This document shows positions 33,698 to 44,104 of a stretch of DNA of 60,683 bases, piece after piece. The translations under genes were made by a program, and so were the position numbers. How positions within the stretch are numbered: the stretch's first letter is position 1; each line of letters opens with the position of its first letter. Source of the stretch: CAYZJB01 sp964478735 (GTDB lineage Bacteria; CLD3; SB21); assembly GCA_964478735.1 (NCBI GenBank), contig CAYZJB010000014.1:1-60683 (forward strand), read 5' to 3'. The notes under the pieces are model-generated. The model ran no database searches. It had not been told where the DNA came from and saw only the letters and a list, made by a program, of their open reading frames with translations.

Positions 33698-34408
33698 TCA
33701 AGACCTGCGTCGAGAAAGTATCGCCTCGGCAATGATCAGGTCTTCGGGAGAGGTGATTTTGATATTGTCGTAATCTCCCGGTACGATCTTGACGCGAAAA
33801 CCCGCCGCTTCGACGAGAGCGGATTCGTCTGTCGAATAAAACTGTTCCCGCATGGCATGGTCAAACGCCTGACGAAGGATATCGTATGCAAACGCCTGAG
33901 GCGTCTGGACGTTCCACAGGACGGAGCGATCCATTGTCCGTTCGACAAATTGTTGTTCGTCCTGGGACTTAATTGTATCCTTGGCCGGTACTGCGAGAAT
34001 GGCCGCACCGTGGTCCGCTGCGGCATCCAGTACCTCGTGGATCCGAATCCGGGAGACGAAGGGCCGCACGGCGTCATGTACCAGGACAAATCCCGCGTCC
34101 CTGCACCAGTGAAAACCGGCATAGACGCTGTCCTGCCGTTCCTTGCCGCCCGGCACTATCCGCCGGACTTTCGTAAAGCGGCAGGCCTCCACGATCTCCG
34201 TCGCAACGTAATCGATCATCGCCGGTTCACAAACGATAACGATGTCGTCGATCGCGTCGCATGCATCAAGCGTTTGCAAAGAATGGGTGAGGATCGGCCG
34301 GTCACCGAGAGTGATGAATTGCTTCGCAAGCGGTTGCCCGGCTGTCATCATGCGTCGGCCAATTCCGGCGGCCGGTATGATCGCCGTGACACGTTGGTCT
34401 CGTATCAT
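33698..34408 (-). CDS. ispD: 2-C-methyl-D-erythritol 4-phosphate cytidylyltransferase
   Basis: A 236-residue MEP-pathway enzyme that joins CTP to methylerythritol 4-phosphate. The nucleotide-binding motif is IIPAAGIGRRM with Lys in QPLAKQF, followed by VPGGKERQDSVYAG, VLVHDAVRPFV and ETPQAF-like NVQTPQAF, all diagnostic of IspD. It is single-domain, without a fused IspF. Its partner enzyme DXR is encoded at 45595. Overlaps the MBL hydrolase gene by ATGA. Confidence 0.94.
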   Translation of the reverse strand: MIRDQRVTAIIPAAGIGRRMMTAGQPLAKQFITLGDRPILTHSLQTLDACDAIDDIVIVCEPAMIDYVATEIVEACRFTKVRRIVPGGKERQDSVYAGFHWCRDAGFVLVHDAVRPFVSRIRIHEVLDAAADHGAAILAVPAKDTIKSQDEQQFVERTMDRSVLWNVQTPQAFAYDILRQAFDHAMREQFYSTDESALVEAAGFRVKIVPGDYDNIKITSPEDLIIAEAILSRRRS

Positions 34409-35259
34409 AAATCGACCGTGTCGCCGAAGTGATAACCCTTTTCATCGCGTCGCACGGTGACTGCCGTCATCCCGGGGTCGTGTTCCAGAAAAAGGATCCA
34501 GTTTTCGTCGAACGCTTTGCCTAAAATTTCTTTTTTCTCCGCAATGGTGACCAACGGTTGGTTGTCGTATGCCATGACATAGGGAATGTTAACGTGTGTC
34601 GATGTCGGGATAAGGTCGCCGCAAAAAAAGACGGTCGTTTGGCCGTCGGAAATGATCGGCAACTGCTGGTAGGGGGAATGGCCGTTGGCGATGAAAAATC
34701 GAATGTCGGGCAAGGGACAGTCGGGGCCATCGAGAAGAACGCCGGCGCCGGATTGAAAAACGGGTTCGTAATCGTCGACCAAAAAACTTGCGCGATCTTT
34801 TTCCACGGGCCGGCGTGCGTGATCGAGGTGACGCCGCTGGACGTAGTACCGCGCGTTGGGAAAGGTCGGCGTCACCCGTCCGTCGGACAGCCGTTGCGTC
34901 GAACCGCCGGCATGATCGAAATGCAGGTGCGTCAAGATTATGTCCGTGATGTCGCCGGGAGCGAGATCGAGTTGGCCGAGCGATGAAACGATCGACGAGT
35001 GAGCATGGTCGACACGATAGATCGAGGCAAATTTCTCGTCGTATTTGTGGCCGATACCGTTGTCGATCAGGATTTTGCGTCCATCGTCGTGGATCAGGAG
35101 TAGACAGCGTGCGGCGAGCGTGATCCGGTTTTTTTCATCCGCGGGTTGCGATCGGCTCCACAAGGTTTTCGGTACGACGCCGAACATGGCGCCTCCATCG
35201 AGCGCGAATCGTCCGGTTTCAATGGGGTAGAGCGTATAGGAGCCGATTTTTACGGGCAT
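34405..35259 (-). CDS. MBL-fold metallohydrolase
   Basis: A 284-residue metallo-beta-lactamase-fold hydrolase with the zinc motif THLHFDHAGG (about 110-119) and downstream metal ligands in FFCGDLIP and LEHDP. Layout resembles lactonase- or quorum-quenching-type MBL proteins, but the substrate cannot be read. It ends four bases into ispD. Confidence 0.85.
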   Translation of the reverse strand: MPVKIGSYTLYPIETGRFALDGGAMFGVVPKTLWSRSQPADEKNRITLAARCLLLIHDDGRKILIDNGIGHKYDEKFASIYRVDHAHSSIVSSLGQLDLAPGDITDIILTHLHFDHAGGSTQRLSDGRVTPTFPNARYYVQRRHLDHARRPVEKDRASFLVDDYEPVFQSGAGVLLDGPDCPLPDIRFFIANGHSPYQQLPIISDGQTTVFFCGDLIPTSTHVNIPYVMAYDNQPLVTIAEKKEILGKAFDENWILFLEHDPGMTAVTVRRDEKGYHFGDTVDL

Positions 35260-35261
35260 GA

Positions 35262-35750
35262 CTAATTTTCCTTATACACATGGCACGTGTTTTTCAACAG
35301 ATGTTTACTTAAATCGTACCGTCGTTGTTCGTCGAGGATATTGAAGTCGCGACTCATCAGGCCAAACCCTTCTTCGAATCCGACCATTACGGTCGCGCCA
35401 AAATTGACCGTTTCCAAAGCAAGCTCCCGCAAATGCACGCATCCCTCCATACCGCCGATCCGTTTATTGATTTCCTTTGTAATGCCTCTCGTCACGACGA
35501 GACCGACCAGTTCGTTTGCCTTTTCGGTCACGTGGGGACAGATCGTATGCGGATGATTGGCCATTTCGCTGCGGGCAAACATGATCGTTCGCGTCGCCGG
35601 ATCGATGTGCAGATTGAGACGAATCAGATGATAGGGATCCATAAAAGTCGCTTCGAGCATCAGGAAACCGTTTTCCAGTTCGAACGCTTCGATGCCGATA
35701 TCGCGTTTGGAGACGATGCGTTTGACGGGACTGAGATTGTAATTAGTCAT
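35262..35750 (-). CDS. DUF2889 domain protein
   Basis: A 162-residue protein with the DUF2889 pattern: an N-terminal strand pair (FELENGFLMLEATFMD), LNLHIDPATRTI, PHTICPHVT, LVGLVVTRGITKEI, and a distinctive GGMEGCVHLRELAL near the C-terminus. DUF2889 proteins are of unknown function. The ATG at 35750 is preceded by AAGGAG; a longer reading is less likely. It overlaps the M1-like gene by 8 bases. Confidence 0.75.
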   Translation of the reverse strand: MTNYNLSPVKRIVSKRDIGIEAFELENGFLMLEATFMDPYHLIRLNLHIDPATRTIMFARSEMANHPHTICPHVTEKANELVGLVVTRGITKEINKRIGGMEGCVHLRELALETVNFGATVMVGFEEGFGLMSRDFNILDEQRRYDLSKHLLKNTCHVYKEN

Positions 35751-36672
35751 ACCATGATTTCTCCTTAAGATCGCATAGTACGGATTCAAGGTAGTTGAAA
35801 GTCACCCGTCGTGGTTCTAATGGCAACTCCGGCGTTTCCACTTCCGTGATGGGTCCTTTTACCATAATCCGAAATCGTGATGATCTTTCTCCCCCGTAGT
35901 TCACCAAAATGGGAACGGGCATTTGGAAATCGGCGGTCACACCGGACTGATAGATGCGCAGACGCACTTTGTGTCGTCCATTTTTAGTCGGAACGATCTG
36001 TGAGGCTACTTCATAACGGGGTATCTCATATCCGTATACCCATTGGTCGAAAAACCATTGCATATCGCGCCCAAAATATTTCTCGACAGTTCTTTGAAAT
36101 TCAATCGTCCGTAAGCTATGTGTTTTCGAGGATTCGTAATATTCTTTCATCATCTGACGAAAACCGTCTTCATTCATCGTATTTAAATCGATCGCCATCA
36201 TGCGCAACATATGAAGTACCCACGCCCCTTTGCAGTATAGGACTAAATTGTCGCCTCCGGTGGTTGCCGACGTATGATTACGATATCCCAGCCAGACGGG
36301 TCCCAGTTGAATATCCTCGCCAAGAAGCTTATCGGTGAGACCCTCTTGACGGTTCAAAAGGGTTTCTCTGTAATCTTTCAGGAACCGGAAAAAATCGTCA
36401 TTATTTTCACGTGAAAACTGCGTATACATTAATCCAAAGTATTCTGCAAATCCCTCGCTGAGCCTTCGATCATGGTAAGTGGCATAACCATTTCCGCCGG
36501 GCCACCCGTCGAATGTCGAATCCGTGAAGATCATAAACAACGATGTGAAGGGCCGTTCGATTTGTTCGACATTTAGAATTCGCTTGAGCGTGACCGACTG
36601 AGCTGTTGGTTTCAGTTGATCTTGCCCCCACAGGGGCATCGTCAAACATCCAAAAAGCAAATACAGTTTCAT
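35743..36672 (-). CDS. M1-peptidase-like protein lacking the catalytic zinc site
   Basis: A 309-residue exported protein with a signal peptide (LYLLFGCLTMPLWGQ) fused directly to the C-terminal half of an M1 metallopeptidase. YHDRRLSEGFAEYFGLMY (66-83) matches the family's YHDQWLSEGFAEY, including the third zinc ligand Glu73, but the HExxH pentapeptide expected 19 residues earlier reads TDSTF (50-54), and the usual N-terminal beta domain is missing. The WVYGYEIPRY block of M1 enzymes is intact. It is an open frame without stops, so it may be a pseudopeptidase or a recent gene remnant. Confidence 0.75.
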   Translation of the reverse strand: MKLYLLFGCLTMPLWGQDQLKPTAQSVTLKRILNVEQIERPFTSLFMIFTDSTFDGWPGGNGYATYHDRRLSEGFAEYFGLMYTQFSRENNDDFFRFLKDYRETLLNRQEGLTDKLLGEDIQLGPVWLGYRNHTSATTGGDNLVLYCKGAWVLHMLRMMAIDLNTMNEDGFRQMMKEYYESSKTHSLRTIEFQRTVEKYFGRDMQWFFDQWVYGYEIPRYEVASQIVPTKNGRHKVRLRIYQSGVTADFQMPVPILVNYGGERSSRFRIMVKGPITEVETPELPLEPRRVTFNYLESVLCDLKEKSWYD

Positions 36673-37319
36673 GCAAAATACCCTCCACGATGCGTTGCAC
36701 AAAACGGATTGTACTGTTTTTCATAGCCGATCGTCGTTTCCGGGCCGTGTCCGGGGTAAACAAGCGTGTCGTCTGGCAGAACGAACAGTTCGTTATGAAT
36801 GGAGGAAATCAACGTATCGAAATCTCCTCCCGGAAGATCGGTGCGGCCAATCGATCCGTTAAATAACGTGTCGCCGGCGATCAAGGTCTTTTCCTTTGCA
36901 AGGTACAGCGATACACCTCCCGGCGTGTGTCCCGGTGTAAAGAGAAGTCGGATGGACAGCGAACCGAGCTCAATCGGTGCCGCCATGTCATACCAGACGT
37001 CGACGCGCGGAACACGGAGCGGCGGAAGACCGAACAACGTCGCGTGTATCGGAACACTGTTGAGTATGGATTCCTCGTCACGATGCAGGTAAAACGGAAT
37101 GCCCAGCGATTTTTTTACGGCGTCCACGGCCCCAACATGATCAAGATGGGCATGCGTATTGAGAATATACCGATAGTTCAGTTTCGATTCCCGGACGGCA
37201 TCCAAAATTCGTTCGGCTTCATCGCCCGGGTCGATAATCGCGCCGACGCCCGTGGATGGATCGCCGATGAGGTAGCAATTTTCCTGAAACAATCCGACGG
37301 TCAGGCATTTCAAAAACAT
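36669..37319 (-). CDS. MBL-fold hydrolase, glyoxalase II-like
   Basis: A 216-residue metallo-beta-lactamase-fold hydrolase of the YcbL/glyoxalase II-like group. Motifs: FQENCYLIGD, NTHAHLDHVG (metal site), TPGHTPGGVSLYL, AGDTLFNGSIGRTDLPGGD and YPGHGPETTIGYE. ATG at 37319 forms a one-base overlap with the upstream hydrolase stop. Substrate is probably a small thioester such as S-lactoylglutathione-like compounds, inferred only from family. Confidence 0.88.
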   Translation of the reverse strand: MFLKCLTVGLFQENCYLIGDPSTGVGAIIDPGDEAERILDAVRESKLNYRYILNTHAHLDHVGAVDAVKKSLGIPFYLHRDEESILNSVPIHATLFGLPPLRVPRVDVWYDMAAPIELGSLSIRLLFTPGHTPGGVSLYLAKEKTLIAGDTLFNGSIGRTDLPGGDFDTLISSIHNELFVLPDDTLVYPGHGPETTIGYEKQYNPFCATHRGGYFA

Positions 37320-38164
37320 CAGCGCAGCCAGTTGACGAACCAATCCCGCGTATGCGTCACGGCACGTTTGAGCGAAGGATTGGAGCCCGTGAAAGGATGA
37401 GCGGCACCGTAGGTGTGACCGGTCTGGTTGATCACTTCCAATCGACAGTTGGTCGATTTTACATGCTCGTGAATCATTCGGCCTTCGGAAATGGGGACCG
37501 ATTCGTCCTGGTCCGCGTGAACGATGAGATAGGGAATACGGACCTTCGATGCGGCCTGCAGGATGTTCAGCGACGTCTTAGCGTTCTTTTCAATATCTTC
37601 AACGATATCTAAATTGAGTTTCATGATCTGTCCGGTCCGCGCGTTCGGAACGTCGATAAAGCCTGTCCGCTTCCACTGCGGAAATACGTCGAGAAACGAC
37701 TGACGATCGACGCGCGCGATCGCGGACCAGGTGACGAGTGCGCGAATTCGTCTATCACGAGCGGCCTGAAGCAGTGCCATGCCGCCGCCCCGACTATGTC
37801 CAAAAAGGCCAATCCGGTCCAGATACGCCGCCCTTCCGCATATATTTCCACGTTCCAATTCATCCAGTACTTTCGCGAGATCTTCCAATTCCTTCGAATA
37901 CGTATTTGCCGCAAAACGTTCCGATTCCGTGAACGACTGCAGGTCTTCGCCGATTCCACTGCCGGAAAAATTGAATTTGACGACGATGAACCCTTTTTTA
38001 CACAACATGTCGCTAAGAAAAGGGAAAAATCCCCAATCTTTAAAACCCTTGAATCCATGGCATAAAATGACGACGGGGGACCGCTTGTTGGGGTCGGGGA
38101 TAGAAACATCGCCGCGAATCGGCTCTTTGCGGCTGTTGAAAATCTTGAAGGGCTGGTTGATCAT
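37319..38164 (-). CDS. Alpha/beta hydrolase (esterase/peptidase-like)
   Basis: A 281-residue alpha/beta hydrolase. The nucleophile elbow GHSRGGG has Ser124, an oxyanion-type HGFKGFKD strand precedes it, the acid is in VHADQDESV and the catalytic His in TGHTYGA near the C-terminus. Layout resembles dienelactone-hydrolase or small-peptidase-like members. Substrate unknown. Its start overlaps the end of peptide deformylase by one base. Confidence 0.85.
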   Translation of the reverse strand: MINQPFKIFNSRKEPIRGDVSIPDPNKRSPVVILCHGFKGFKDWGFFPFLSDMLCKKGFIVVKFNFSGSGIGEDLQSFTESERFAANTYSKELEDLAKVLDELERGNICGRAAYLDRIGLFGHSRGGGMALLQAARDRRIRALVTWSAIARVDRQSFLDVFPQWKRTGFIDVPNARTGQIMKLNLDIVEDIEKNAKTSLNILQAASKVRIPYLIVHADQDESVPISEGRMIHEHVKSTNCRLEVINQTGHTYGAAHPFTGSNPSLKRAVTHTRDWFVNWLR

Positions 38165-38697
38165 CAGGGAAGCTTGCCGGCCAATCGCTTTTTGTTTTTC
38201 GACTCCAGCTTTTCGAGGACCGGACGGAAAGATTCGAGCGTTTCGTCCGATAGATAATCGATGAAAAGTTTGCCGTCGAGATGATCGAGTTCATGCTGGA
38301 TCACACGCGCCATCACGCCTTCGGCAACGCCTTCGACCGTCTGTCCCTCGAGAGTGGCGTAACGCAATTCAATACGCTTCGGCCGCATGACTTCCGCTGA
38401 AATTCCCGGTATGCTCAAACATCCTTCGTTATACGGACCGAGGCCGCTTGACGACAGGATTTCCGGATTGACAAACGTCATCGGAGGGTAACCGTCAACA
38501 ATGGGAGCGATATCGACGACGAACATCCGGATCGATTTTCCGATTTGCGGTGCAGCCAGACCGATGCCCTCGGCATGCCGCATCGTGTCGAACATGTTAT
38601 CGCTGAGTCGACGCAGCGCCGTATCGAAACGGATGACCGGCTGGGCCACCTGACGCAGGATCGGATGACCGTAGGTGACGATTTTAAGTAAACTCAC
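38164..38697 (-). CDS. def: Peptide deformylase
   Basis: A 177-residue metalloenzyme that removes the N-formyl group from nascent proteins. All three motifs are present: GIGLAAPQIG, EGCLSIPG and QHELDHLDGKLF, giving Cys and two His metal ligands plus the catalytic Glu. The start is GTG at 38697, supported by AAGGAG five bases upstream; an 53-residue longer frame runs through the gap and into the next gene and is rejected. Confidence 0.96.
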   Translation of the reverse strand: MSLLKIVTYGHPILRQVAQPVIRFDTALRRLSDNMFDTMRHAEGIGLAAPQIGKSIRMFVVDIAPIVDGYPPMTFVNPEILSSSGLGPYNEGCLSIPGISAEVMRPKRIELRYATLEGQTVEGVAEGVMARVIQHELDHLDGKLFIDYLSDETLESFRPVLEKLESKNKKRLAGKLP

Positions 38698-38734
38698 TGC
38701 TTCTCCTTGCGTCGGCGAATATACTTCGCAGGCT

Positions 38735-39613
38735 CTAAAAGTTAAAGTGAATTTTCTCCGCTCGGGAAACGAGGTCGGGGAAATCCGTGAGTCGGGCGGC
38801 GGCCGCTCGAACGCAGACAACGTCCTGCCATGACGTAACGGACCAGTTGTCGTCATCGGTTAAGTCAACCAATCGCCGGGCAATCATCGGCAGAATTCTT
38901 TTTTTCAATAAATGTGTTTTTTGAAAGAGGCCGAACAGGGCCGAAAATTGCTGAAGTCCGGCGATAGAATTTATCCGGTCCTGAAAGGCGAGAAAAGTAG
39001 ATCGATTGCAAGGCGTTTCTTCGTCCGGGGACACACGGTCCGGGTCTAAAAAAAGAACGTCGAGCGTCTGCAGGATGACAAACGGTGTAAAATGATTGTT
39101 CCACCCCAGAACCTCTACCGCGTGCCACGCCGAGTGCATGAACGTGATGGAGAAAGCCGACCGCTGCAGTGCGATGGACGTCAGGATTTCAAAGAAATAC
39201 TGTCGATTATCCATAATCCCGAGCATGTCGCGCGTGACGCGATAGAGATGTTCAAGCGATTCCGCCTCGAACGCCTCTTCTACGTCGAGTACGGAAACGA
39301 CGTTTAACGAACTGCGGTTCGGCTTCAATATTGCCGAATCGCGAGATACGATGGGAATGTGCAAAAGATAGCGGACAAAATGTTCGGTCAGCCTGCGAGG
39401 ATCGAGTCGGTCGGCGGATCCTGACAATTCAGAAACTACGGCGCTGGTGATGACCAGCGCATTGGCGTTCTGAGCATCCTGTGGATCGTGATGTGCGGCG
39501 AAGGCAAAAAACGTTTTGTAAAGCGATTCACGGTCACGGTCGAGACATGTCAACGCCAGGTTTTCAGCCGCGGGTTGATGAGCGACGAGTTGTTCGAGCA
39601 GGTCAAAATACAT
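38735..39613 (-). CDS. Hypothetical helical protein
   Basis: A 292-residue soluble, mostly helical protein with no motif or family I recognise. Hydrophobic helices (for example FSITFMHSAWHAVEVLGW) suggest a compact cytoplasmic domain, not a membrane protein. It overlaps the rhodanese gene upstream by one base and ends 37 bases before peptide deformylase, so it is part of the tgt run. Confidence 0.6.
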   Translation of the reverse strand: MYFDLLEQLVAHQPAAENLALTCLDRDRESLYKTFFAFAAHHDPQDAQNANALVITSAVVSELSGSADRLDPRRLTEHFVRYLLHIPIVSRDSAILKPNRSSLNVVSVLDVEEAFEAESLEHLYRVTRDMLGIMDNRQYFFEILTSIALQRSAFSITFMHSAWHAVEVLGWNNHFTPFVILQTLDVLFLDPDRVSPDEETPCNRSTFLAFQDRINSIAGLQQFSALFGLFQKTHLLKKRILPMIARRLVDLTDDDNWSVTSWQDVVCVRAAAARLTDFPDLVSRAEKIHFNF

Positions 39614-39910
39614 CAGTAACGCTCGATCTTGGGATCGACGCGTTCGGAATATAAATCGATGCCGCCCGTGAGATTGTACACGTCAGTGTAGCCCAGCGCT
39701 TCAAGCAGAGTGCATCCGATCATGCTGCGCCGGCCGTGATGGCAGTACACGACGACCGTCTGCTGTTTATCCACCTGCGGCGGCGATCCCTGCAGGCCGC
39801 CCAGCGGAGCGAGAACGGCATTGGGGATTTTGCAAAGATCGTATTCCCATTTTTCCCTGACGTCGATCAGGCAAATATTTCGGTTGGAGTCCAACCATGC
39901 TTTGAGTTCT

Positions 39911-39930
<20 letters not shown>
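39613..39930 (-). CDS. Single-domain rhodanese
   Basis: A 105-residue sulfurtransferase-type rhodanese domain. The active-site loop is VVYCHHGRRS with catalytic Cys63; LIDVREKWEYDLCKIPNA is the usual strand-helix motif. Such short forms transfer sulfane sulfur to partners. The ATG overlaps the end of tgt by 20 bases, so its synthesis is probably coupled; a sulfur role in tRNA modification is possible but only inferred. Confidence 0.88.
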
Positions 39931-41122
<1,192 letters not shown>

Positions 41123-41142
41123 CGTCTGTTTTCGCGGGCGGC

Positions 41143-41171
41143 AATATGAACATATCAACGCGGAAATGCAA
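41143..41171 (-). promoter_or_regulatory. Candidate promoter of the tgt run
   Basis: Minus strand TTGCAT (41166-41171), 17-base spacer, CATATT (41143-41148), about 20 bases before the tgt ATG. Moderate match. Confidence 0.45.
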
Positions 41172-41204
41172 AGGCTATTGCAGGACGAAGCAGGCTGAGG
41201 ATAC

Positions 41205-43448
41205 TTATTTGAAGTGCAATTCCAGGCCGAAGGAAAACGTACGTCCCGGCATCCTGTACCGCTCGATCTCTTCGTACTGTGCGTTGGCCATATTCTGACA
41301 GGCCACATAAATGCGGTGGGAGTCTAACGAATACCCGGCCCTGACGTTGACGACGGTATAGGCAGCCGGTTCACTTCCGGCGTAGACGAAGACTTCCTGG
41401 ATCGCCGAACGATGTCGTGCATTGACGTCGAGAGAGAGATGACGATAAGTAAGACCGGTCTGTATGGATGCTGTGTGTGTGGCTTTGTAAGGAAGGTCGT
41501 CGTCCGTGCGGTTTGACGAACGGTCGCGTGCGTCGAGATAGGCGTAACCGGCGGACAATCGCAACCACGAGCCCCATTTGAACCGAAGATCGCACTCGAA
41601 CCCCTGGATCAACGCCCGGTTCAGGTTGCGGATTTCGAAGAGGAGCGGATTCGGCGGCCCGCTGAGCTGATGATAGAAAATCAGGTTTCGATACCGGTTG
41701 TGATAAACGGACACGTCGACCTGCAGGTGATTTGAGACGTCAAATTTTGTTCCGATTTCCGCCGACAGATAAAGCCGCTCGGCTTTCAGATTGGGATTTT
41801 GTTGAAAGCGAAGCCCGCCGCCCTGTTCAAACTGGATGTACCGTTCGGCAATTGACGGAGTGCGAAAAGCCTGTGCGAAGAGCGCCCGCACGCTCCATGT
41901 GTCTCGTATACGGTACACGAAGGCGGCTTTTGGACTGACGTTGCCTTCGGAGTACCCGTTTATGATTTTGTTGAAGTCGTACCGAATTCCAAACGTCGAC
42001 GTCCATCGTTCGCTGAGACGTATTTCATCCTGCGCAAATGCCGCGAGGTTGTAGGCCTTTCGTCTACCGTACAGGTATTCCGCCGGAACGGCATGGATCG
42101 CGTCGAATTGCCCTTCCAATCCCGAGATCACATAGTGACGCTCTCCCCAGTGCAGGTCGATCTGGGTCACGTTGCCGAAACGGTTGGCTTCGATGCGTTC
42201 ACGATCGATGATCTGATAGCCCGTATTGACGTTGGTGCTGTCATTACCGGGATCGGAGTTAAAATTATATCGGCTGTCGTTGCGGTAAAAGTAAAAGCGT
42301 GTGGAGTATTTCATGTGCGCGGAGCGCAAAACGTCATAATAGACGTCGGTGTTGAATTCTCGTCGAAGCTGGGTATCGTCTTTTTTATATTCTGCCACAT
42401 CGTACGGTTGAAGAAAGCTGATCCATGTAGCGGGGGCGTCATTGGAGATACGATTGTAATTGACCGACCATTGCAGCCGCCGTCCGAGTCCAGGTTCCGT
42501 CGAGGTTTTCTAATACAGATTGTACATCTCGTATGCCGAGTTTTCCTTATGTCCCTGGCTTTCCTTTCGCGCGACGTCGATAAGCCATGCGGTCCGGCCC
42601 AGGCGGCGGCTGTGACCGACGGTGAAGTCGTTGGTCCACCCTTGTCGTGTATATCCCGTGTATGCCGGGGCCCGATCATGAAATCCGATCGACGAATGGA
42701 CGATCGTTTCGGTAACATCAGACGGCTGTTTCGTGATGACATTGATCACGCCGCCCATGGCGCTGGAGCCGTAGAGCGACGAGTACGCGCCTTTGACGAT
42801 TTCGATGCGCTCCACGGCGGTCGTAGGGACGAGATTCCACAACGCGCCGCCCGATTCCGGACTGATCGCGGGCCGTCCATCAATGAGAAGAAGGACACGA
42901 TTTCCCGAGCCACCTCCGGCGGTTTCCGAAGCTCCCCGAATGGAGACGGACTGTACGTTGGACGGGGAAGAGTGAACAACCTGAAGGCCGGTACTGCTTT
43001 CAATGGCCTGATCGAAAGTTTTGACGTTTGCTGCGGTCAGATCGTTTGCGGTGATCACACTGACGGACGCCGGTGCCATGAAAGCGGTCTGTTCCGTACG
43101 AGTGGCCGAGATAACAATGCGCTCACCAACCAGTTCGGTCGGTTGCAGCATGAGCCGAACATGGACAGTGTCACCGCCTTTTACCAAGATATGCGCCTCT
43201 GCCGGTTCGTAGCCGATGCAGCTTGCGACGGCAATGTATTCACCGGGTGGAACGCGGCCGACTTTGAAATAGCCGGACGAATTGGATGCTCCTCCGAGTA
43301 ACGTTCCTTTCAGAATAATATTGGCGTAGGGAATCGGCTCTTTTGTGATTGCGTCTTCGATCCGTCCCAGAAGCATGCCGGTCGGATTGGACTCAGCAAT
43401 GGAATGTTGGCTGGTCATCAACCAGCTCAGGATGATTAGGAAATACAA
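41205..43448 (-). pseudogene. TonB-dependent receptor interrupted by an in-frame TAG
   Basis: A 747-codon reading frame with one internal stop. From a TTG start: signal peptide (FLIILSWLMTSQHSIAE), a carboxypeptidase-regulatory-like beta domain (LGRIEDAITKEPIPYANI), plug domain (GLQVVHSS, VLLLIDGRPA, VKGAYSSLYGSSAMGGVINVITK) and beta barrel ending in RTFSFGLELHFK. TAG at 42510-42512 breaks it after ...EMYNLY; the same frame continues KTSTEPGLGRRLQWS with no frameshift and no further stop. It may be a decaying gene, a strain mutation or an assembly/sequencing error. The ligand is unknown. Confidence 0.85.
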
Positions 43449-43449
43449 A

Positions 43450-43968
43450 TTACCTGAATTGCCAAACGTTAACGAAGGCGAAGTCCGCTCTGAAATCGAT
43501 CATTAATTCATCTCCTTTCTCAACAGAAAAGCTGGAAGGAGCGGGGTAATCGAAAAAAGGCGAAATGACTATTCCGTGGCTTACGCTGTCGGTCACTCCC
43601 CAGTGGACTCCAAGAGTCGCACTCCGTTTTGTCTGATCGGTTACCAGATCATGACGAAAGCCGACAGAAAGCGCCGAATAAGTACCCGGCTCTATTTTGA
43701 ACGAGTAGTCATATGTTGGCGTGGTATCATTCAAGGATAAAGTCAACACATACACGGGAGCCGCAACTGGAAATGTTCCTGCCGGAGTTGAAGTCCAGGC
43801 GCCATCCGGGAAAATCGTCACCTGAACCTCACCGCTGTCCTGCCAGGTTGACCAAAGGCCGATATTGTCAAATGTAATCGTTCCCGTTATGGTTGCGGTG
43901 CTGGGGGAATCGTCACATCCCATGACGATCACTGTCAGAAAGCCGAGTAAAAGCATATTGCGTCTCAT
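43450..43968 (-). CDS. Putative lipoprotein upstream of the TonB receptor
   Basis: A 172-residue lipoprotein: leader LLLGFLTVIVMGC with lipid-modified Cys at about 18, then a beta-rich domain (ATITGTITFDNIG, GEVQVTIFPDGAW, YDYSFKIEPGTYSALSVGF, ELMIDFRADFAFV). ATG at 43968 has a GAGG ribosome site. It stops one base before the TTG start of the TonB receptor, so the two are probably coexpressed and may work together in uptake. Confidence 0.75.
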   Translation of the reverse strand: MRRNMLLLGFLTVIVMGCDDSPSTATITGTITFDNIGLWSTWQDSGEVQVTIFPDGAWTSTPAGTFPVAAPVYVLTLSLNDTTPTYDYSFKIEPGTYSALSVGFRHDLVTDQTKRSATLGVHWGVTDSVSHGIVISPFFDYPAPSSFSVEKGDELMIDFRADFAFVNVWQFR

Positions 43969-44016
43969 AATCGCCTCGTGTAATGAGTTATCGGTGAAAA
44001 AAAGCTGGGGGAAATT

Positions 44017-44058
44017 AAAAAAGCCCGTCACGGCTTGCAATGAACCGGACGAGCTTTT
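44017..44058 (-). terminator. Rho-independent terminator after rseP
   Basis: Minus strand: 11-bp stem AAAAGCTCGTC / GACGGGCTTTT (one wobble), extended by CGG/CCG, followed by a T-tract. It closes the rmlA-dxr-rseP run. Confidence 0.85.
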
Positions 44059-44104
44059 ACAGTAGTTTTACAATCGGCAAATGTTGATTGCCGTCAAAAA
44101 TTTT

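Noticed and set aside
41123..41308. 62-residue N-terminal extension of tgt
   Set aside because: It overlaps the end of the TonB receptor gene and the translation is unlike transglycosylases; ATG at 41122 fits the family start.
42510..42512. TAG read as an amino acid (stop-codon recoding)
   Set aside because: TAG ends several normal genes here (for example 12704-12706 and 20003-20005) and no suppressor tRNA is visible, so mutation or error is more likely.
42093..43301. Long open frame (402 codons) opposite the TonB receptor
   Set aside because: The minus strand gives plug and barrel motifs on both sides of the TAG; the plus frame shows none.
44075..44093. Small hairpin CGGCAA/TTGCCG next to the rseP stop as a terminator
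   Set aside because: Only a six-base stem without a T-tract; the stronger terminator lies at 44017..44058.
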